Assembly (NCBI GenBank): GCA_965214795.1
Contig: OZ243976.1
Location: 3,100,001-3,164,000 of the forward strand
Source of the DNA: JAJDXW01 sp965214795
GTDB lineage: Bacteria > Pseudomonadota > Gammaproteobacteria > HK1
Direction: 5' to 3'
Length of the DNA stretch: 64,000 nt
Below, in pieces: positions 8,743 to 18,472 of the stretch. The notes beneath the pieces are model-generated. The model worked only from the letters and a program-made list of their open reading frames with translations. It ran no database searches and was not told where the DNA came from. The position numbers were made by a program, and so were the translations under genes. How positions within the stretch are numbered: position 1 is the first letter of the stretch; each line of letters starts with the position of its first letter.

Positions 8743-8965
8743 TGGCCGGATCGGGAACGGCGAGGGCAAATTCGTTCCCGGACGTCCTTGATGGCCGCCG
8801 GACGGCGCAGCTCCTTGATGCAGGGGCTCTTTTTTCGGTTGACGACGACTTCGGGCGAAGAGCTCCGCGATCGACATAGCTCCTTGAATTCATTGGACAC
8901 GGCCGAGAGAACAAATCAGCCCTGGAGAACGGCCGGAGGGATGCGCGCACGTCGCACGGGTCGTG

Positions 8966-8971
8966 TACAAT
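8966..8971 (+). promoter_or_regulatory. ssrA -10 box
   Basis: TACAAT ends 12 nt before the mature 5' end of tmRNA, consistent with a sigma-70 -10 element. No good -35 is visible at 16-18 nt. Confidence 0.45.
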
Positions 8972-8983
8972 GCCCGCTCCCGT

Positions 8984-9338
8984 GGGGGCGACCAGGCTTC
9001 GACGCGGGTGGTGAAGCACAAGGTGCATGCCGAGGAGCAACATACCTCGTAAATCCAGTTGCAAACCTCAATAGTTGCCAACGACGACAACTACGCTCTG
9101 GCGGCCTAGCCCCAGCTCCTCTCCGGCACGTGCTTGTGCGTCCGGGTAGAGGAGTCGACAAACACAAGCTCGCGACCTCGGGCCGCCCGCGCCCGGAGCC
9201 GCCAGACCTGATGCGGGCTCGCCGGCCGTCACCCTGCCCGTCGGGGGGCGGACGGTTAAAACAATGGACGAGGCTAAGCATGTAGAGCCGAAGGCGGAGC
9301 GCCAGCGGACGCGGGTTCGATTCCCGCCGCCTCCACCA
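8984..9338 (+). ncRNA. ssrA: Transfer-messenger RNA (tmRNA)
   Basis: One-piece tmRNA of about 355 nt that rescues stalled ribosomes. The 5' end GGGGGCG pairs with CGCCTCC before the encoded CCA at 9336-9338. The tRNA-like domain has the conserved aaggtgcatgccgagg and gggttcgattcccgcc segments. The tag reading frame runs from a GCC resume codon at 9077 and encodes ANDDNYALAA followed by TAG at 9107-9109, a typical proteobacterial degradation tag. Pseudoknot regions flank the tag. Its partner smpB lies just upstream. Confidence 0.97.
9077..9109 (+). other. tmRNA tag-peptide reading frame
   Basis: Encodes ANDDNYALAA plus stop. The ALAA end is the ClpXP/ClpAP recognition signal known from E. coli. 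Confidence 0.95.
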
Positions 9339-9397
9339 TCATCGGGTTTTCAAGTCCCTCGAGAACTCGTCCAGGATCTTATCCACACTGGCCGATC

Positions 9398-9490
9398 GGG
9401 CCGATCATCCGCACCGGGTTGGCAGGGGCGCCCTCGCTCGTGCCCTCGGGGGGTCCTGCGGGCCCCGTGGAGGCAGCCGACCGGGTTCCG
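9398..9490 (-). repeat. Repeat D1, partial copy between ssrA and jetD
   Basis: Reverse, degenerate fragment of the D1 repeat: shares atccgcaccgggttgg, gcgccctcg.tcgtgccctc and gtgga.gcagccga with the copies near 19.6, 23.8 and 45.4 kb. Confidence 0.6.
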
Positions 9491-9497
9491 GTCGCGG

Positions 9498-10499
9498 TCA
9501 TTGCGAGGGCTCGCCGAATGGCTCGACAGCCAAAGCCGCTTCAAGAGCATCGGCCAGGCGCGGGTCGAGGACGATGCGCTCCTGCTCGAGCCGGAGGCCA
9601 CGCGCCGCGAGCTCACGAACCTGGGCCGGGGCGAACTCGAGGTCGAGGTCCTGGGGCCACGTGGCTCGGAGCCCCGACACGTCCGCAAGCTCGAACCAGA
9701 ACTCGGGAAGAAACCACTTCAGATTCGGTGCCCGCCCGCGCAAATGCAGCATGATCCGGACTCCGTTCGGGTCTACGTCGCCAAAGTGCACGACGGGGAT
9801 GCCGCGGAGGCGGTCGAGCAAATGACCGACGGTGGCGGTGTCCCAACCTGGCACGTGGGCGAGCAGCCAGCCCAACGGTGGGGACAGGTCGCGCCACGCC
9901 CCCAGGTTCTCGACGAGGAGCATGGCGCGAATGCTCCCCTCGAAAGCCAGACCGTCGAGCAAGGCGCGCTCCGGGATTGACACCTCGCCAAGCACCGAGG
10001 CTATCGCGCCGAGGTCGACGGCCCCCGTCGGCGTTCGTGCCGACAGCCCATCCGGCGGACGCAGTCGGATCGAGCCGTCATGCACGGGGTCGGTCTCGCC
10101 CAGTGCGCCCCTTCGGGTTTCCGTGAGCGATGCCTTCGAGTTCGTGGCGGTAAGGGCGGCGGCGGTGCGTCGGTTGATGCGTCCCGGCAGCTCGGGGATG
10201 GCGGCGGCGCGTTCGCTGTCGATGAGCCGGTCGTAACCCTCGGGTGTCGGCGGTTGCCCCGCCGCCACCAGGTCCGAGAGCACGTCGCGCCACGTCGGCC
10301 AGACCCGGTCGATCAAGCCCGCAAGTTCCGCCCTGCGCTCCTCGACCACCCCGATCTCGTCGCGGCGACCCGTGGCCCGTGTCCAGGGAAGCTCGGCGAG
10401 AGCGTCGTAAGCCTCCGATTGAGCGCGCCGGCGCTTGAGCGTGCCACGCGCGAGCAGTTCCAATAACGCCAAGCGCGCGTCGTCGCTCTCCCAGATCAC
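9498..10499 (-). CDS. jetD: Wadjet system nuclease subunit JetD (Toprim)
   Basis: Predicted DNA-cleaving subunit of the Wadjet plasmid-defence complex, 333 residues. The N-terminal half is the helical arm typical of JetD (region after VIWESDDARLALLELLARG). The C-terminal half is a Toprim fold: the acidic Glu in LLVENLGAW near 208 and the DxD in HFGDVDPNG at about 238-246. The GTG start at 10499 overlaps the jetC stop in a GTGA, so it is translationally coupled as the last gene of jetABCD. Wadjet JetD proteins cut circular plasmid DNA after loop extrusion by JetABC (established for the family). Confidence 0.9.
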   Translation of the reverse strand: MIWESDDARLALLELLARGTLKRRRAQSEAYDALAELPWTRATGRRDEIGVVEERRAELAGLIDRVWPTWRDVLSDLVAAGQPPTPEGYDRLIDSERAAAIPELPGRINRRTAAALTATNSKASLTETRRGALGETDPVHDGSIRLRPPDGLSARTPTGAVDLGAIASVLGEVSIPERALLDGLAFEGSIRAMLLVENLGAWRDLSPPLGWLLAHVPGWDTATVGHLLDRLRGIPVVHFGDVDPNGVRIMLHLRGRAPNLKWFLPEFWFELADVSGLRATWPQDLDLEFAPAQVRELAARGLRLEQERIVLDPRLADALEAALAVEPFGEPSQ

Positions 10500-13400
10500 G
10501 CTTCGGCCCTCGTTCTCCGCCCGCTGACGAGCACCTCTTCGCGCCCGCCTGCGTCGACGCGGCGTACCAGACGATAGGTCGTGTTGCCGTCCGCTCTGGC
10601 AACTTCCGGCGCGGCGATGAGTAGCTGCAAGTCGAGCGTCCGGCACAGGTCGAAGAGGACCCCGAGGTTATCGTGGGAGAGGCGGTTGGCCTCGTCGAGG
10701 AACAGGAAACGCAGCGACCCGTGCGCCCGCTTCCCGCGCAGCAGGTTCGCGTCCCGCTCCCACTCGGTGAGCACCACCATCATCAGGGCGGCACCGACGC
10801 CGATCGCCTCCCCGGTGGACAGACGGGTGGGATTCGCAATCTCCCAGTCGGCACCGGCGGTACGACGGACCTCCACCTGCAGGTGGACGTATTCACGATA
10901 ATCCAGCAATCGCCGACCACCCGTGCGCCCACCGCCGTAGCGCCGAAAGATCTCGTCCAGGGCTTCCTCGACGGGCAGATCTTCCTGAAACAGCAATCCC
11001 TGGACAGCGCCTTCGCGCAGCGCCCGAAGCACCTGCTCCATCCGCTCCACCGCCTGGACCTTCACCCGGATCCCTTCGATGCTGCCGAAGCTGACCCCCC
11101 CGAGGTTCCGGTTGAGGCGGCCGACCTGGCCTCGTGCCTTGCGGATTTGAACGTCGATCCCGCGGGCAACGTCCTCGCTGGCGCCACGGAGATCGTCCTC
11201 CTGTCGTCCAAGACGCTCTTCGAGTCCGGTCAGTTGGTCGCGCAATCGCAGCAGCGCTTCTCGGGGGTCATCCACTTCCGCTACCTGCGCCGGCAGACGG
11301 CGGCGCAGCCAGTCGCACACGGCCAGCCAGATATCGAGGCAGGCGTCGGCAAACCCGACCTCGGCCTCGGCGCCCCCCGCGGCGCCCTTGTCGACCCTGG
11401 CGAGCAGATCCTGCGCCCCGTGGGCGACACGCAACCGCTCCACGAGTACCGCCCTTTGCTTGTGTGCCTCCTGCACGAGATTGACGTGCCCGCGGATCCC
11501 GCTGACGTCGCCGTTTCCGGGCGAAAGCACGCCGGTGAGCAGATTGTGTTCCGCCACGGCCGCGCTCAGGCGTTCCCATCGTTCGAGGGCTGGCGCAGCC
11601 TCGCGGCGTGCGATGGCGACCTTCTCCTCTTCCTCGCCGCACTCCCGTGCGGCTTGCGCCCGCTCCGCATCGCGACGTCCCTTGTCGGTCTTCAGGACAT
11701 CGAGTTCCGCGGCAACCGTCTTCGCTTCCTCCTTCAGTCGACGCAGCTCCTCACGCGCGGTTTCGACGGCTGCCTCGGCGGGATCCGGGATCTCCAGCTC
11801 GGTGAAGCGCCGTTCCGCAGCCCGGAGCTGTTCGACGGCCGCCCGGCGGCGACCATCGGCTTCCTGCCACCTGGTCGTGGCGCGCTCGAACGCCTCCTCG
11901 GCGGTCTCGACCGCTGCTTCGGCCTCGGCGAGTGCTTTCTCCGCCCGGCGCATCTGCTCCTCGAGGGCGGGAACCAGCAACCGATCCGCCTCGAGCTGCG
12001 CCGGCGCGTCGTCCCAGCTCAGCGCCTCGACGTGGGCGGCAACGAATTCCATGGCCTCGATCGCGGCATCCAGGCGGTCGCGCTCGTCCGAGAGCCGGCC
12101 AAGCCCGGTCTCGAGGCTCGCGACTTCCGCCTCCGGAAGCGGCGCTCGCCGCAGCACGTCCAGCCGGTCCTCGACCACCCGGGCGGCTTCACGGCACCGC
12201 TCTATCTCGGCCTGCGCCGCTCGGGCCGCATCATGGTCCCGCTCGAGCGCGTCTCGCCGGTGGGCATGATCGGGCGGCTCGAGCAGCATGGCTGCACCGA
12301 GCAGACCACGCAGTGCCTCGAGGTGTGGTGCAAGCCGGCGTGCAGCTTCCTGATGCCGGGTTACCGCGGCACGGTGGAGCGCCCGTTGCTCCTCGACTTC
12401 CACGAGCCGACGACGGAGCGCTGCGAGTTCCGGTGCCGGGTCGCCTCCCGACCACACGGCCTGGCCCGCGAGCAGTGCCTCGCCGTCTTCCGCCAAGCGC
12501 TCGATCCGGCGGCGCTCCGCCCGTGCGGCCTCGATCCGAGCGTCCAGCGCGTCGGCCTCCGCACGGAGCTCCGCTGCGCGCGTCTCGCGCGCCTTGCGCC
12601 CGAGCCGGGGACGAGTCGGGATCCGCGTGACGCGGATGGCCCGCTGCTCCGAAACGACGACATCCGTCGCCTCCGAACCTTGGGGGGCCGCGTCCATGGC
12701 GAGCTGTGCGGCGTCCTCGTCCCGGCCTACGAGCCATACATCGGAAAGCGACTCCGAGCGACCGTGGACCTGATTGGCGGCGGTTGCGGGGTCATCCACG
12801 GCAAGTGCCTGGACCAGTGGCCCCAACCTCGCCTCCAGCACGGCGGCATCTTCGAGAGAAGCGTCTTCGTATGCTCCGGCCAGGAGCTCCGCATCCAGGG
12901 TGTCCTTGAGTCGCAACAACTCGGGGTCGAATGGTCCGCCGGCGGCCAGGAGTTCCCGCGCCTCCTGTTGCAACCTCTCCCGCGTCTCGACGAGCTCGGA
13001 TTCTCTCGCCCTTGTCCGGACAAGGTGCCGCGCCACGAGCCCGCGCGCGGCTTGCAGCTCGGGCAGCGAAGCCAGGGACTGGTCGAGTTCGTCCGCCAGA
13101 CGCCCGGCGCGAGCCGCGAGGTCGCGCCAGATCGGTTCGCGCTCGCCGAGTTCCTCTTGCCGCACGCGCGCAGTGTCCAGCGTCCGCCGACAGTCAACCA
13201 CCCCCGTCCGAGCCGCGCGGGCCTGCTCCAGGAGCCGTTCGCGCTCCCGCTCCATCCGCTCGAGACGCTCCGTGATCTCGACGCGAGCAGACCGCTGCTC
13301 CGAGAGGGGAAGCCCCAGCTTGTCAGCCTGCTCCCGGGCCTCGGCTTGGCGGCTGGCGAGCTTGCGGGCCTCGGCGAGTTCGGCGGCAATGGTGCTCAGG

Positions 13401-14929
13401 CGCCCGGCCAGCGCCTTCAGGTCCCGAAACCGGCGAAGCCGGTGGCGGGCGGTCCCGTGGGCGGCATCCGGTTCGATGGCCGCATCCGCCATGAATTCGA
13501 GCGCCGCAAGTGCTGCCGCATGCTCTCGCCGGTGCTCGTCGGCGTCGGCGAGCCGCCGCTTCGCATCGCGCCGGGAGCGGTCCACCTGCTCGAGCCGAGC
13601 CTTGCTCTCCGCCATCCGGCCGGCGATGGCTCCGGTGGCAAGCTCGTCCGCTTCGAGTAGCCGCTCCGCCTCGCCCTTGCGACGGAGCACCTGCCGGTAT
13701 GCGCCGGCACGGCGATGGAGTTCGTCGAGTCCGCGCTGAAGGTCCGCGAGGCCCGCGCCGGCGCGCCGGTGGTCGTCCCGGCAGCGGTGCCGCGTCGCTC
13801 GGCACCGGGTTCGAACCTCCTCTCGCGCCGTGCGTTCATCCGCGGCAATCCGCGTATCGGCTTCGGCCGAGGACAGCTCGTCGCGGCGGCACGCGACCTC
13901 CCTGGCCGCCTCCAGAGCCTGCCGAAGGCGCCGGAGCCAGTCTTCCGCGGCGCCGACCTCGTTGGCCAGAGCCTCCTGGCGAGCGCCCCTGTTTCCGAGC
14001 TCGTCACAGACGCGGGCGAGCCGAGCCTCGGCCTCGGCAAGCCGCTGCCGCGCTTTTCGTCGGGCTTCCTCCGCGTCGGCCAGCCGGCGTCGCAGCTCGT
14101 CGGCGCGCTCGCGGGTCGCCAGGAAGGCCGCGGCAAACAGGGTCTGCCCGGCCTCGAATACGCCACCGATCTCCCGCTCGAGCCGCTGCGACTCCCGGAC
14201 CTCGGTGCGCGTACGCCTGCACGCATCGAGGTTGGTCTTCATGCGCCGCAAGGTGTCCGCCAGCCCGCTCTCTTCCTTCAAGAGGAAGGACCGCAGTTCC
14301 GAGGTCAGCGCGCGCGAGATGCCTCCCGTCATGCTGGTACGAAGCATCTCGTTGAGCTTGTTGCGCTCTTCGTCCGTCCCGAGGCGCAGCGGCGTGACCC
14401 CGTGATCGAAAAGAGCGGCGAAGTAATCCCGCGCGGTGCCGAAGACCTGTATGCGCCCACCGAGGCGAGCGGCGTTCTCGCGCAGCTCGCTCAGCTCGGG
14501 AACGACTTCGTGGTCCCCTTGAGACAGCAAGAGCACGTCTTGCAGGCGAACGTCCGTATCGAGACCGGAGATGACGAAGGGCGTGGGCTCGACCGATGGC
14601 TCGCCCTTCCTCTCCAGGTGCACGCCCGCAACGAGCCGATGATCGGGTGCGGGGGCGAAGTCGATGGCCGAATAGGCAGGCCGGCCAGGTTCGCCCAGGC
14701 GCCCCCAGATGCCCTTGTCCCCGCCGGTCGCGCCGGTTTCTCCGAGATTCGTGAAACGCAACCGGGACATGTCCGGCAGGAGCGCGACGTAGGCCGCGAT
14801 CATCACCGTTGTCTTGCCGGCGCCATTGGCCCCTTCGAGGGCGGTCACGTGCCGGTCGATGAGATAGCGCTCGTAGAAGACGCCCTTCCAGTTGACGAGC
14901 ACGAGGGCCTCGGCACGCGCACGGCTCAT
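10496..14929 (-). CDS. jetC: Wadjet SMC-like ATPase JetC (MukB/MksB-type)
   Basis: SMC-family motor of 1477 residues, close to MukB in length. Walker A GANGAGKTT lies at 33-41. Extended coiled-coil segments rich in Ala, Arg, Glu and Leu occupy roughly 230-560 and 800-1300 around a hinge-like region. Near the C-terminus are the ABC signature (LSTGEAIGVGAALM, about 1371) and Walker B (FLFLDEANRL, about 1408). The ATG at 14929 overlaps the jetB stop in an ATGA and has an AGGAGGGGG-type Shine-Dalgarno. It should extrude DNA loops with JetA and JetB to sense plasmid size. I cannot assign the Wadjet subtype without profile searches. Confidence 0.92.
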   Translation of the reverse strand: MSRARAEALVLVNWKGVFYERYLIDRHVTALEGANGAGKTTVMIAAYVALLPDMSRLRFTNLGETGATGGDKGIWGRLGEPGRPAYSAIDFAPAPDHRLVAGVHLERKGEPSVEPTPFVISGLDTDVRLQDVLLLSQGDHEVVPELSELRENAARLGGRIQVFGTARDYFAALFDHGVTPLRLGTDEERNKLNEMLRTSMTGGISRALTSELRSFLLKEESGLADTLRRMKTNLDACRRTRTEVRESQRLEREIGGVFEAGQTLFAAAFLATRERADELRRRLADAEEARRKARQRLAEAEARLARVCDELGNRGARQEALANEVGAAEDWLRRLRQALEAAREVACRRDELSSAEADTRIAADERTAREEVRTRCRATRHRCRDDHRRAGAGLADLQRGLDELHRRAGAYRQVLRRKGEAERLLEADELATGAIAGRMAESKARLEQVDRSRRDAKRRLADADEHRREHAAALAALEFMADAAIEPDAAHGTARHRLRRFRDLKALAGRLSTIAAELAEARKLASRQAEAREQADKLGLPLSEQRSARVEITERLERMERERERLLEQARAARTGVVDCRRTLDTARVRQEELGEREPIWRDLAARAGRLADELDQSLASLPELQAARGLVARHLVRTRARESELVETRERLQQEARELLAAGGPFDPELLRLKDTLDAELLAGAYEDASLEDAAVLEARLGPLVQALAVDDPATAANQVHGRSESLSDVWLVGRDEDAAQLAMDAAPQGSEATDVVVSEQRAIRVTRIPTRPRLGRKARETRAAELRAEADALDARIEAARAERRRIERLAEDGEALLAGQAVWSGGDPAPELAALRRRLVEVEEQRALHRAAVTRHQEAARRLAPHLEALRGLLGAAMLLEPPDHAHRRDALERDHDAARAAQAEIERCREAARVVEDRLDVLRRAPLPEAEVASLETGLGRLSDERDRLDAAIEAMEFVAAHVEALSWDDAPAQLEADRLLVPALEEQMRRAEKALAEAEAAVETAEEAFERATTRWQEADGRRRAAVEQLRAAERRFTELEIPDPAEAAVETAREELRRLKEEAKTVAAELDVLKTDKGRRDAERAQAARECGEEEEKVAIARREAAPALERWERLSAAVAEHNLLTGVLSPGNGDVSGIRGHVNLVQEAHKQRAVLVERLRVAHGAQDLLARVDKGAAGGAEAEVGFADACLDIWLAVCDWLRRRLPAQVAEVDDPREALLRLRDQLTGLEERLGRQEDDLRGASEDVARGIDVQIRKARGQVGRLNRNLGGVSFGSIEGIRVKVQAVERMEQVLRALREGAVQGLLFQEDLPVEEALDEIFRRYGGGRTGGRRLLDYREYVHLQVEVRRTAGADWEIANPTRLSTGEAIGVGAALMMVVLTEWERDANLLRGKRAHGSLRFLFLDEANRLSHDNLGVLFDLCRTLDLQLLIAAPEVARADGNTTYRLVRRVDAGGREEVLVSGRRTRAEA

Positions 14930-15618
14930 CCGCCCGCCCCCTCCTCGTCTTCGTCCTCGTTGCCATTGCCGTCGTCTCCGTCCCCTTCGTCAGCGTCGCC
15001 AAGGACTATCTCACCGCTCTTGACCAGCCGCTCCAACGCGGCTTTCCGGTCGCTCAGGTCACGGACCGGCTCCGCGAATCGCATCAACGCCGGACGCAGG
15101 CGGAGCATCACGTCGTCCACCGAATCGATGAGCCCGAGGTCCGTGAGTCGCCGAAGGGCCTCGGCGACCTTGGTGCGGACGGTCTCGGCGGCGATCCGTT
15201 CGTCGAACTTCCTGCGCCGCGGGTTGAGGGTGCGGACCAGCGTCTCGTTCCCCAACAGCCCCGAGAGCCTCTGCAGAAGCGTCTCGCGCCGGACCATGCC
15301 ACCGTGCTGCAGGGTGGCGGGATCCAGGTACATCAGCGCGAGCGCCTGGCCGACGAGCATCTCGCCGGCGGACAGCAGGCGCCGGCCGAATCGATCCCCC
15401 GAGGGCAGGAGATAGAAGTACCCGTCCGCCCGCTGCACCAGCTCGCAGCCGAACCGACGATAGAAGGGCTCGAGATGATCGAGGGCATCGACGAGGTAGT
15501 CATGAACAGTGCCGTCGTCGCGTCCGACGTGCCGCCCGCGGCGCAGGGCGAGGTCCGCCTCCGGGAAGTGCTCGTCGGCAATGGCCTCTTCGAGGGACTG
15601 GAAGCCGGAGGAGGTCAT
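14926..15618 (-). CDS. jetB: Wadjet MukE-like subunit JetB
   Basis: Winged-helix kite subunit of the Wadjet condensin, 230 residues from MTSSGFQSLEEAIA. The long acidic tail (last 30 residues mostly Asp, Glu, Gly, Asn) resembles other kite proteins. The pattern RRFGCELVQRADGYFYLLPSGD followed by paired winged helices (LLQRLSGLL, VAEALRRLTDLGLID) fits the MukE/DUF4194-like group. The ATG at 15618 overlaps the jetA stop (ATGA) and has an AGGGGGA Shine-Dalgarno. Confidence 0.88.
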   Translation of the reverse strand: MTSSGFQSLEEAIADEHFPEADLALRRGRHVGRDDGTVHDYLVDALDHLEPFYRRFGCELVQRADGYFYLLPSGDRFGRRLLSAGEMLVGQALALMYLDPATLQHGGMVRRETLLQRLSGLLGNETLVRTLNPRRRKFDERIAAETVRTKVAEALRRLTDLGLIDSVDDVMLRLRPALMRFAEPVRDLSDRKAALERLVKSGEIVLGDADEGDGDDGNGNEDEDEEGAGG

Positions 15619-16919
15619 CGTCGTTCCCCCTCTCTCGGCAGGTCCCAATCCTCCAGCTCCAGGTCCGGCGCGACGGTCCGCCACGGGCGCTCGTGGGCGC
15701 TGCGCGTCCGGGGAATGCGAGCGAGCCCTTCGGCCACGCGGCCCGTGATGGCGTAGCGCAGATGAGCGGGGAATTCGGGCAATACTCGCTCTGTAACCTC
15801 GGCCAGGGATCGAGCGCCCGCGGCCAGGGCCCCTTCCACCAGGGTCTCGATGTCCAGGCCCGCATCTTCAGGGTCGACCAGCTCGGGCGAGGCCTCCCGA
15901 TCCGTCCGTGGCCTCGTGACAGCCGGCCGCTCCACCCGCGACTCGAGGGGACGGAGCAATCGGATCGATGGCGCGGCCGCCACGCGCAAGTGGAAGGGCG
16001 TCGAAGGCCAGCTCGCGACCTGGTCGCGCAGCCGCTGGCTCAAGGCTCGATCCGGGTCGAGGCGCACGACATCGCGAAGATAACGATGGACGTATTGATA
16101 GTAATCGGACCACGCGCGCTGCCTTGCGCCGCCCCAGGCGGCAATGCGATCGACATGCTCGATGACGCGCTGTACGGCCTCCTCGGGCTCTGCCTGCTTC
16201 GCTTCGGACGCCAGGGTCTGAATCTCTTGCAGCAGCGCGACGAAGTGAGGCGTATCGCGAAGGAGGACCTCGTTGAGTTCTCTCAGCGTGTCGGTGGTCG
16301 TGTCGAGCAGCGACTGGCATCGCTCGACCGCGCCGAACCAGTCCGCCTGCAAGAGTCCGGAGATCTCCGCCTGCACCTCTTCCTGTTGAGCATCGAGCCC
16401 GCGCTGCCGGCGCTCGATGCCGCCAACGAGATCGCCGACGGTTACCCGCAACGGAGCCACCACGCGCTTCCGCCAGACACCCTCCGTATCGGCACGCCTG
16501 GCGGCCGCAAGGATCTCGGCGAGTTGAGCCCGCAGCGTGCCGGTCAGCAGGGTCAGGCTCTCCCGGGTGAGCGCTTCGTCCTCGATAAAGTACTCGACGA
16601 CCGAGGCGGCCAGTCGCGTCAGCGTGTACTCGCCGGACCGAACGATGCCCGCCCCGTCCACCCGGGCCAACATGCGCTGGTCGCGGAGCCGCTGGATGGC
16701 GTGCGTCGCCCGCGTGCGCGGTCGATCCGCGCCCGGATCGACCACATCGCATATCTGCTCGAACAGGTCGATGAGCGCGTCCTCTTCGAAAGACGCAAGC
16801 GACGCCCGATCGGCCCGCAGGTACAGGCCGGCAAGAAAACACAGGTCGAGCGTTTTGAGATCCAGATTGATCCGGTCACGCGCGAGGACGGCAATGAGGC
16901 GGCCCGGATCGGACGCCAT
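15615..16919 (-). CDS. jetA: Wadjet kleisin subunit JetA (MukF/MksF-like)
   Basis: First gene of the Wadjet operon; 434 residues from MASDPGRLIAVL. The N-terminal winged helices (to about 150) hold a Leu-rich segment (LDLKTLDLCFLAGLYLRAD) and the DQRMLARVDG wing. A long helical middle (about 170-300) and a C-terminal winged helix complete the kleisin plan. A GGGAGT Shine-Dalgarno sits 7 nt upstream of the ATG. The four genes share tight overlaps and so form one transcript with no internal promoter apparent. Confidence 0.87.
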   Translation of the reverse strand: MASDPGRLIAVLARDRINLDLKTLDLCFLAGLYLRADRASLASFEEDALIDLFEQICDVVDPGADRPRTRATHAIQRLRDQRMLARVDGAGIVRSGEYTLTRLAASVVEYFIEDEALTRESLTLLTGTLRAQLAEILAAARRADTEGVWRKRVVAPLRVTVGDLVGGIERRQRGLDAQQEEVQAEISGLLQADWFGAVERCQSLLDTTTDTLRELNEVLLRDTPHFVALLQEIQTLASEAKQAEPEEAVQRVIEHVDRIAAWGGARQRAWSDYYQYVHRYLRDVVRLDPDRALSQRLRDQVASWPSTPFHLRVAAAPSIRLLRPLESRVERPAVTRPRTDREASPELVDPEDAGLDIETLVEGALAAGARSLAEVTERVLPEFPAHLRYAITGRVAEGLARIPRTRSAHERPWRTVAPDLELEDWDLPREGERR

Positions 16920-17178
16920 CAGCGACTCCCGCCGATCTTCGCTGCGGCGATTGCGTGAGGCAGGATGGATCCGGCAACGCCCGCGATCACATCGACCAGG
17001 CGGCCGGGATGGAGTGTCACGTTCTCCAGGTCGAGCGGACGCTCCGGCGGGAACGAAGAAGGGAAGGCCCACGGGACAAGCGCTACGGATCGAACAACCG
17101 GAGGGGGACGGCGCCGGTCCGCAACCGGCGCGTCAGCCGTCCGTTCGGTTGCCGCGTCCGACCCTTCGGTCGACCGCG
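16920..17178. other. jetA upstream region
   Basis: Non-coding 260 bp that should contain the jetABCD promoter. I see no convincing -35/-10 pair, integrase site or repeat of the ssrA 3' end. Confidence 0.4.
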
Positions 17179-18177
17179 TCAGCCGAACAACGCGGCGCAC
17201 CGCACTTCGATGCTCCAGCGGTCCGGCGCGTCGGGCGGCGTAGCCGAATCCTCGAAGGCGCTGTGGAAGCTGAAGGTGCACGGCCGCCCTTCGCCGTCGG
17301 AATCCGCTCGGGCGCCCCCCGAGCGGGCCATTTCGCCCGCCGAATCCCACTGCTTGATGAGCAGTGCCTCATCGCGGGTCATGGCGGACCAGTAGACCCA
17401 GCGGTGGCGCGGATCGTGCTTTGCGAAATAGTTCTCGCCGACCCGATCCGGATAGTGGATCTCGAAGACGACGAGCTCCTCCGGGTGCACGCTTGCCGCG
17501 TCGCACAGGGCGAGCGGACGGGTCGCCACCGGTTCGCGGGTGATGTTGCGCCAGACGTTGACGATTGCGAAACGCCCGCCCCCGATCGCCCGCTCCACTG
17601 CCTCGGGGTCCAGAAGCGTCTCGCCCTCGGCCAGCACCGTGCGATAGGTGTCGTTCAGGGCCGGCGAGCGCGCCAGATCGCGCAGCCGCCGGGGGGCGCT
17701 GGTGAGGGTGTAATCGCCATGCACCAGATGAGCCGGCCCCTGCACCTGCTGCCCTCCGGCGATGCGCAGCTTGCCGGACTTGCCGGTGGCGGAGCGGACA
17801 TTGTGATCGAAGGCCGCGACGGCGCCGGCGCCGGTCGCCCCACGCACGATCTCGACACATTCGGGATAGTAGGCTCGCACGACCGCGCCATGATCGAGAA
17901 AGTCGAGGTCGGGGTTGGCCGTCGGCCACTCGAGCAGCTCGAATCCGTTGGCGGCGAGCGTCGGCTGCTCGGACGGCGCGAGCTTGCGAGCATCGATGAT
18001 CGCCATCTCGCGGTCTTCCAGATCGACGCCGACCCGGCCGCTGTCGCTGCCGTCGCGGTCGCGCCGGGTCAGCACCTTGCCGTTGCGGTGGAGCGACGAT
18101 TCCACCGAAGGCCGCAGGTATCGAAAGGTGCCGGTGCGAACACCGCCCTGGGTCGTTTTCGTTTCCGAGTCGGTCAT
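17179..18177 (-). CDS. CmcJ/NvfI-family oxidoreductase
   Basis: 332-residue protein of the CmcJ/AsaB/GA4-desaturase-like family, a group of oxidoreductases that includes cephamycin CmcJ and fungal desaturases. Recognisable family blocks are AFDHNVR, a VHGDYT segment, RFAIVNVWRNI followed by P, and HRWVYWSAMTRDEALLIKQWDS near the C-terminus. The start at 18177 has a strong GGGGAGAGGGA site upstream. It stands alone between jetA and repeat A copy 3, so its substrate cannot be inferred from neighbours. Confidence 0.82.
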   Translation of the reverse strand: MTDSETKTTQGGVRTGTFRYLRPSVESSLHRNGKVLTRRDRDGSDSGRVGVDLEDREMAIIDARKLAPSEQPTLAANGFELLEWPTANPDLDFLDHGAVVRAYYPECVEIVRGATGAGAVAAFDHNVRSATGKSGKLRIAGGQQVQGPAHLVHGDYTLTSAPRRLRDLARSPALNDTYRTVLAEGETLLDPEAVERAIGGGRFAIVNVWRNITREPVATRPLALCDAASVHPEELVVFEIHYPDRVGENYFAKHDPRHRWVYWSAMTRDEALLIKQWDSAGEMARSGGARADSDGEGRPCTFSFHSAFEDSATPPDAPDRWSIEVRCAALFG

Positions 18178-18250
18178 GCCGGCGAGTCCCTCTCCCCGAA
18201 GATTCTCGATGTCTTCCGGCCGCGCTCGCAACCCCGGCCGGCCCCTGGCG

Positions 18251-18372
18251 CAGGGCGAATTCGTTCCTGGCCTTCCCTGATGACCACAGGTGAACGTATC
18301 GTCTTGATTCAACGCCTGATTTTTCGGTCGCCGCCGGCTTCGGGCCACCACTTCGTCAGTGGAAGCAGCTCT
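18251..18372 (+). repeat. Dispersed repeat A, copy 3
   Basis: Forward copy with the complete core; its distal tail diverges (acttcgtcagtggaagcagctctttg). Confidence 0.7.
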
Positions 18373-18472
18373 TTGCGGCGAGGCGGCTACGCGGCCGACC
18401 GGCCGCGCCGGGACCCGTCGTTCGCCTCCGGACGAACCGACCCGGGGACCGGGGACGGGTCCCCCGGGAGGC

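Larger units (their letters stand above)
8532..8983. other. smpB-ssrA intergenic region
   Basis: No gene is apparent. It contains a 12-bp tandem repeat, one full copy of repeat A, a decayed relative of it (8757-8895) and the ssrA promoter region. Confidence 0.5.

Noticed and set aside
9316..9345. Integrase attachment site at the ssrA 3' end
   Set aside because: No second copy of the ssrA end and no integrase gene seen on the far side of jetABCD.
10673..13660. Very long open frame antisense to jetC (995 codons) and a similar one opposite dnaK (166-1785)
   Set aside because: Long antisense frames are expected in G+C-rich coding DNA. Their translations are Arg/Leu/Gly-rich without motifs, and the opposite strand encodes clear families.
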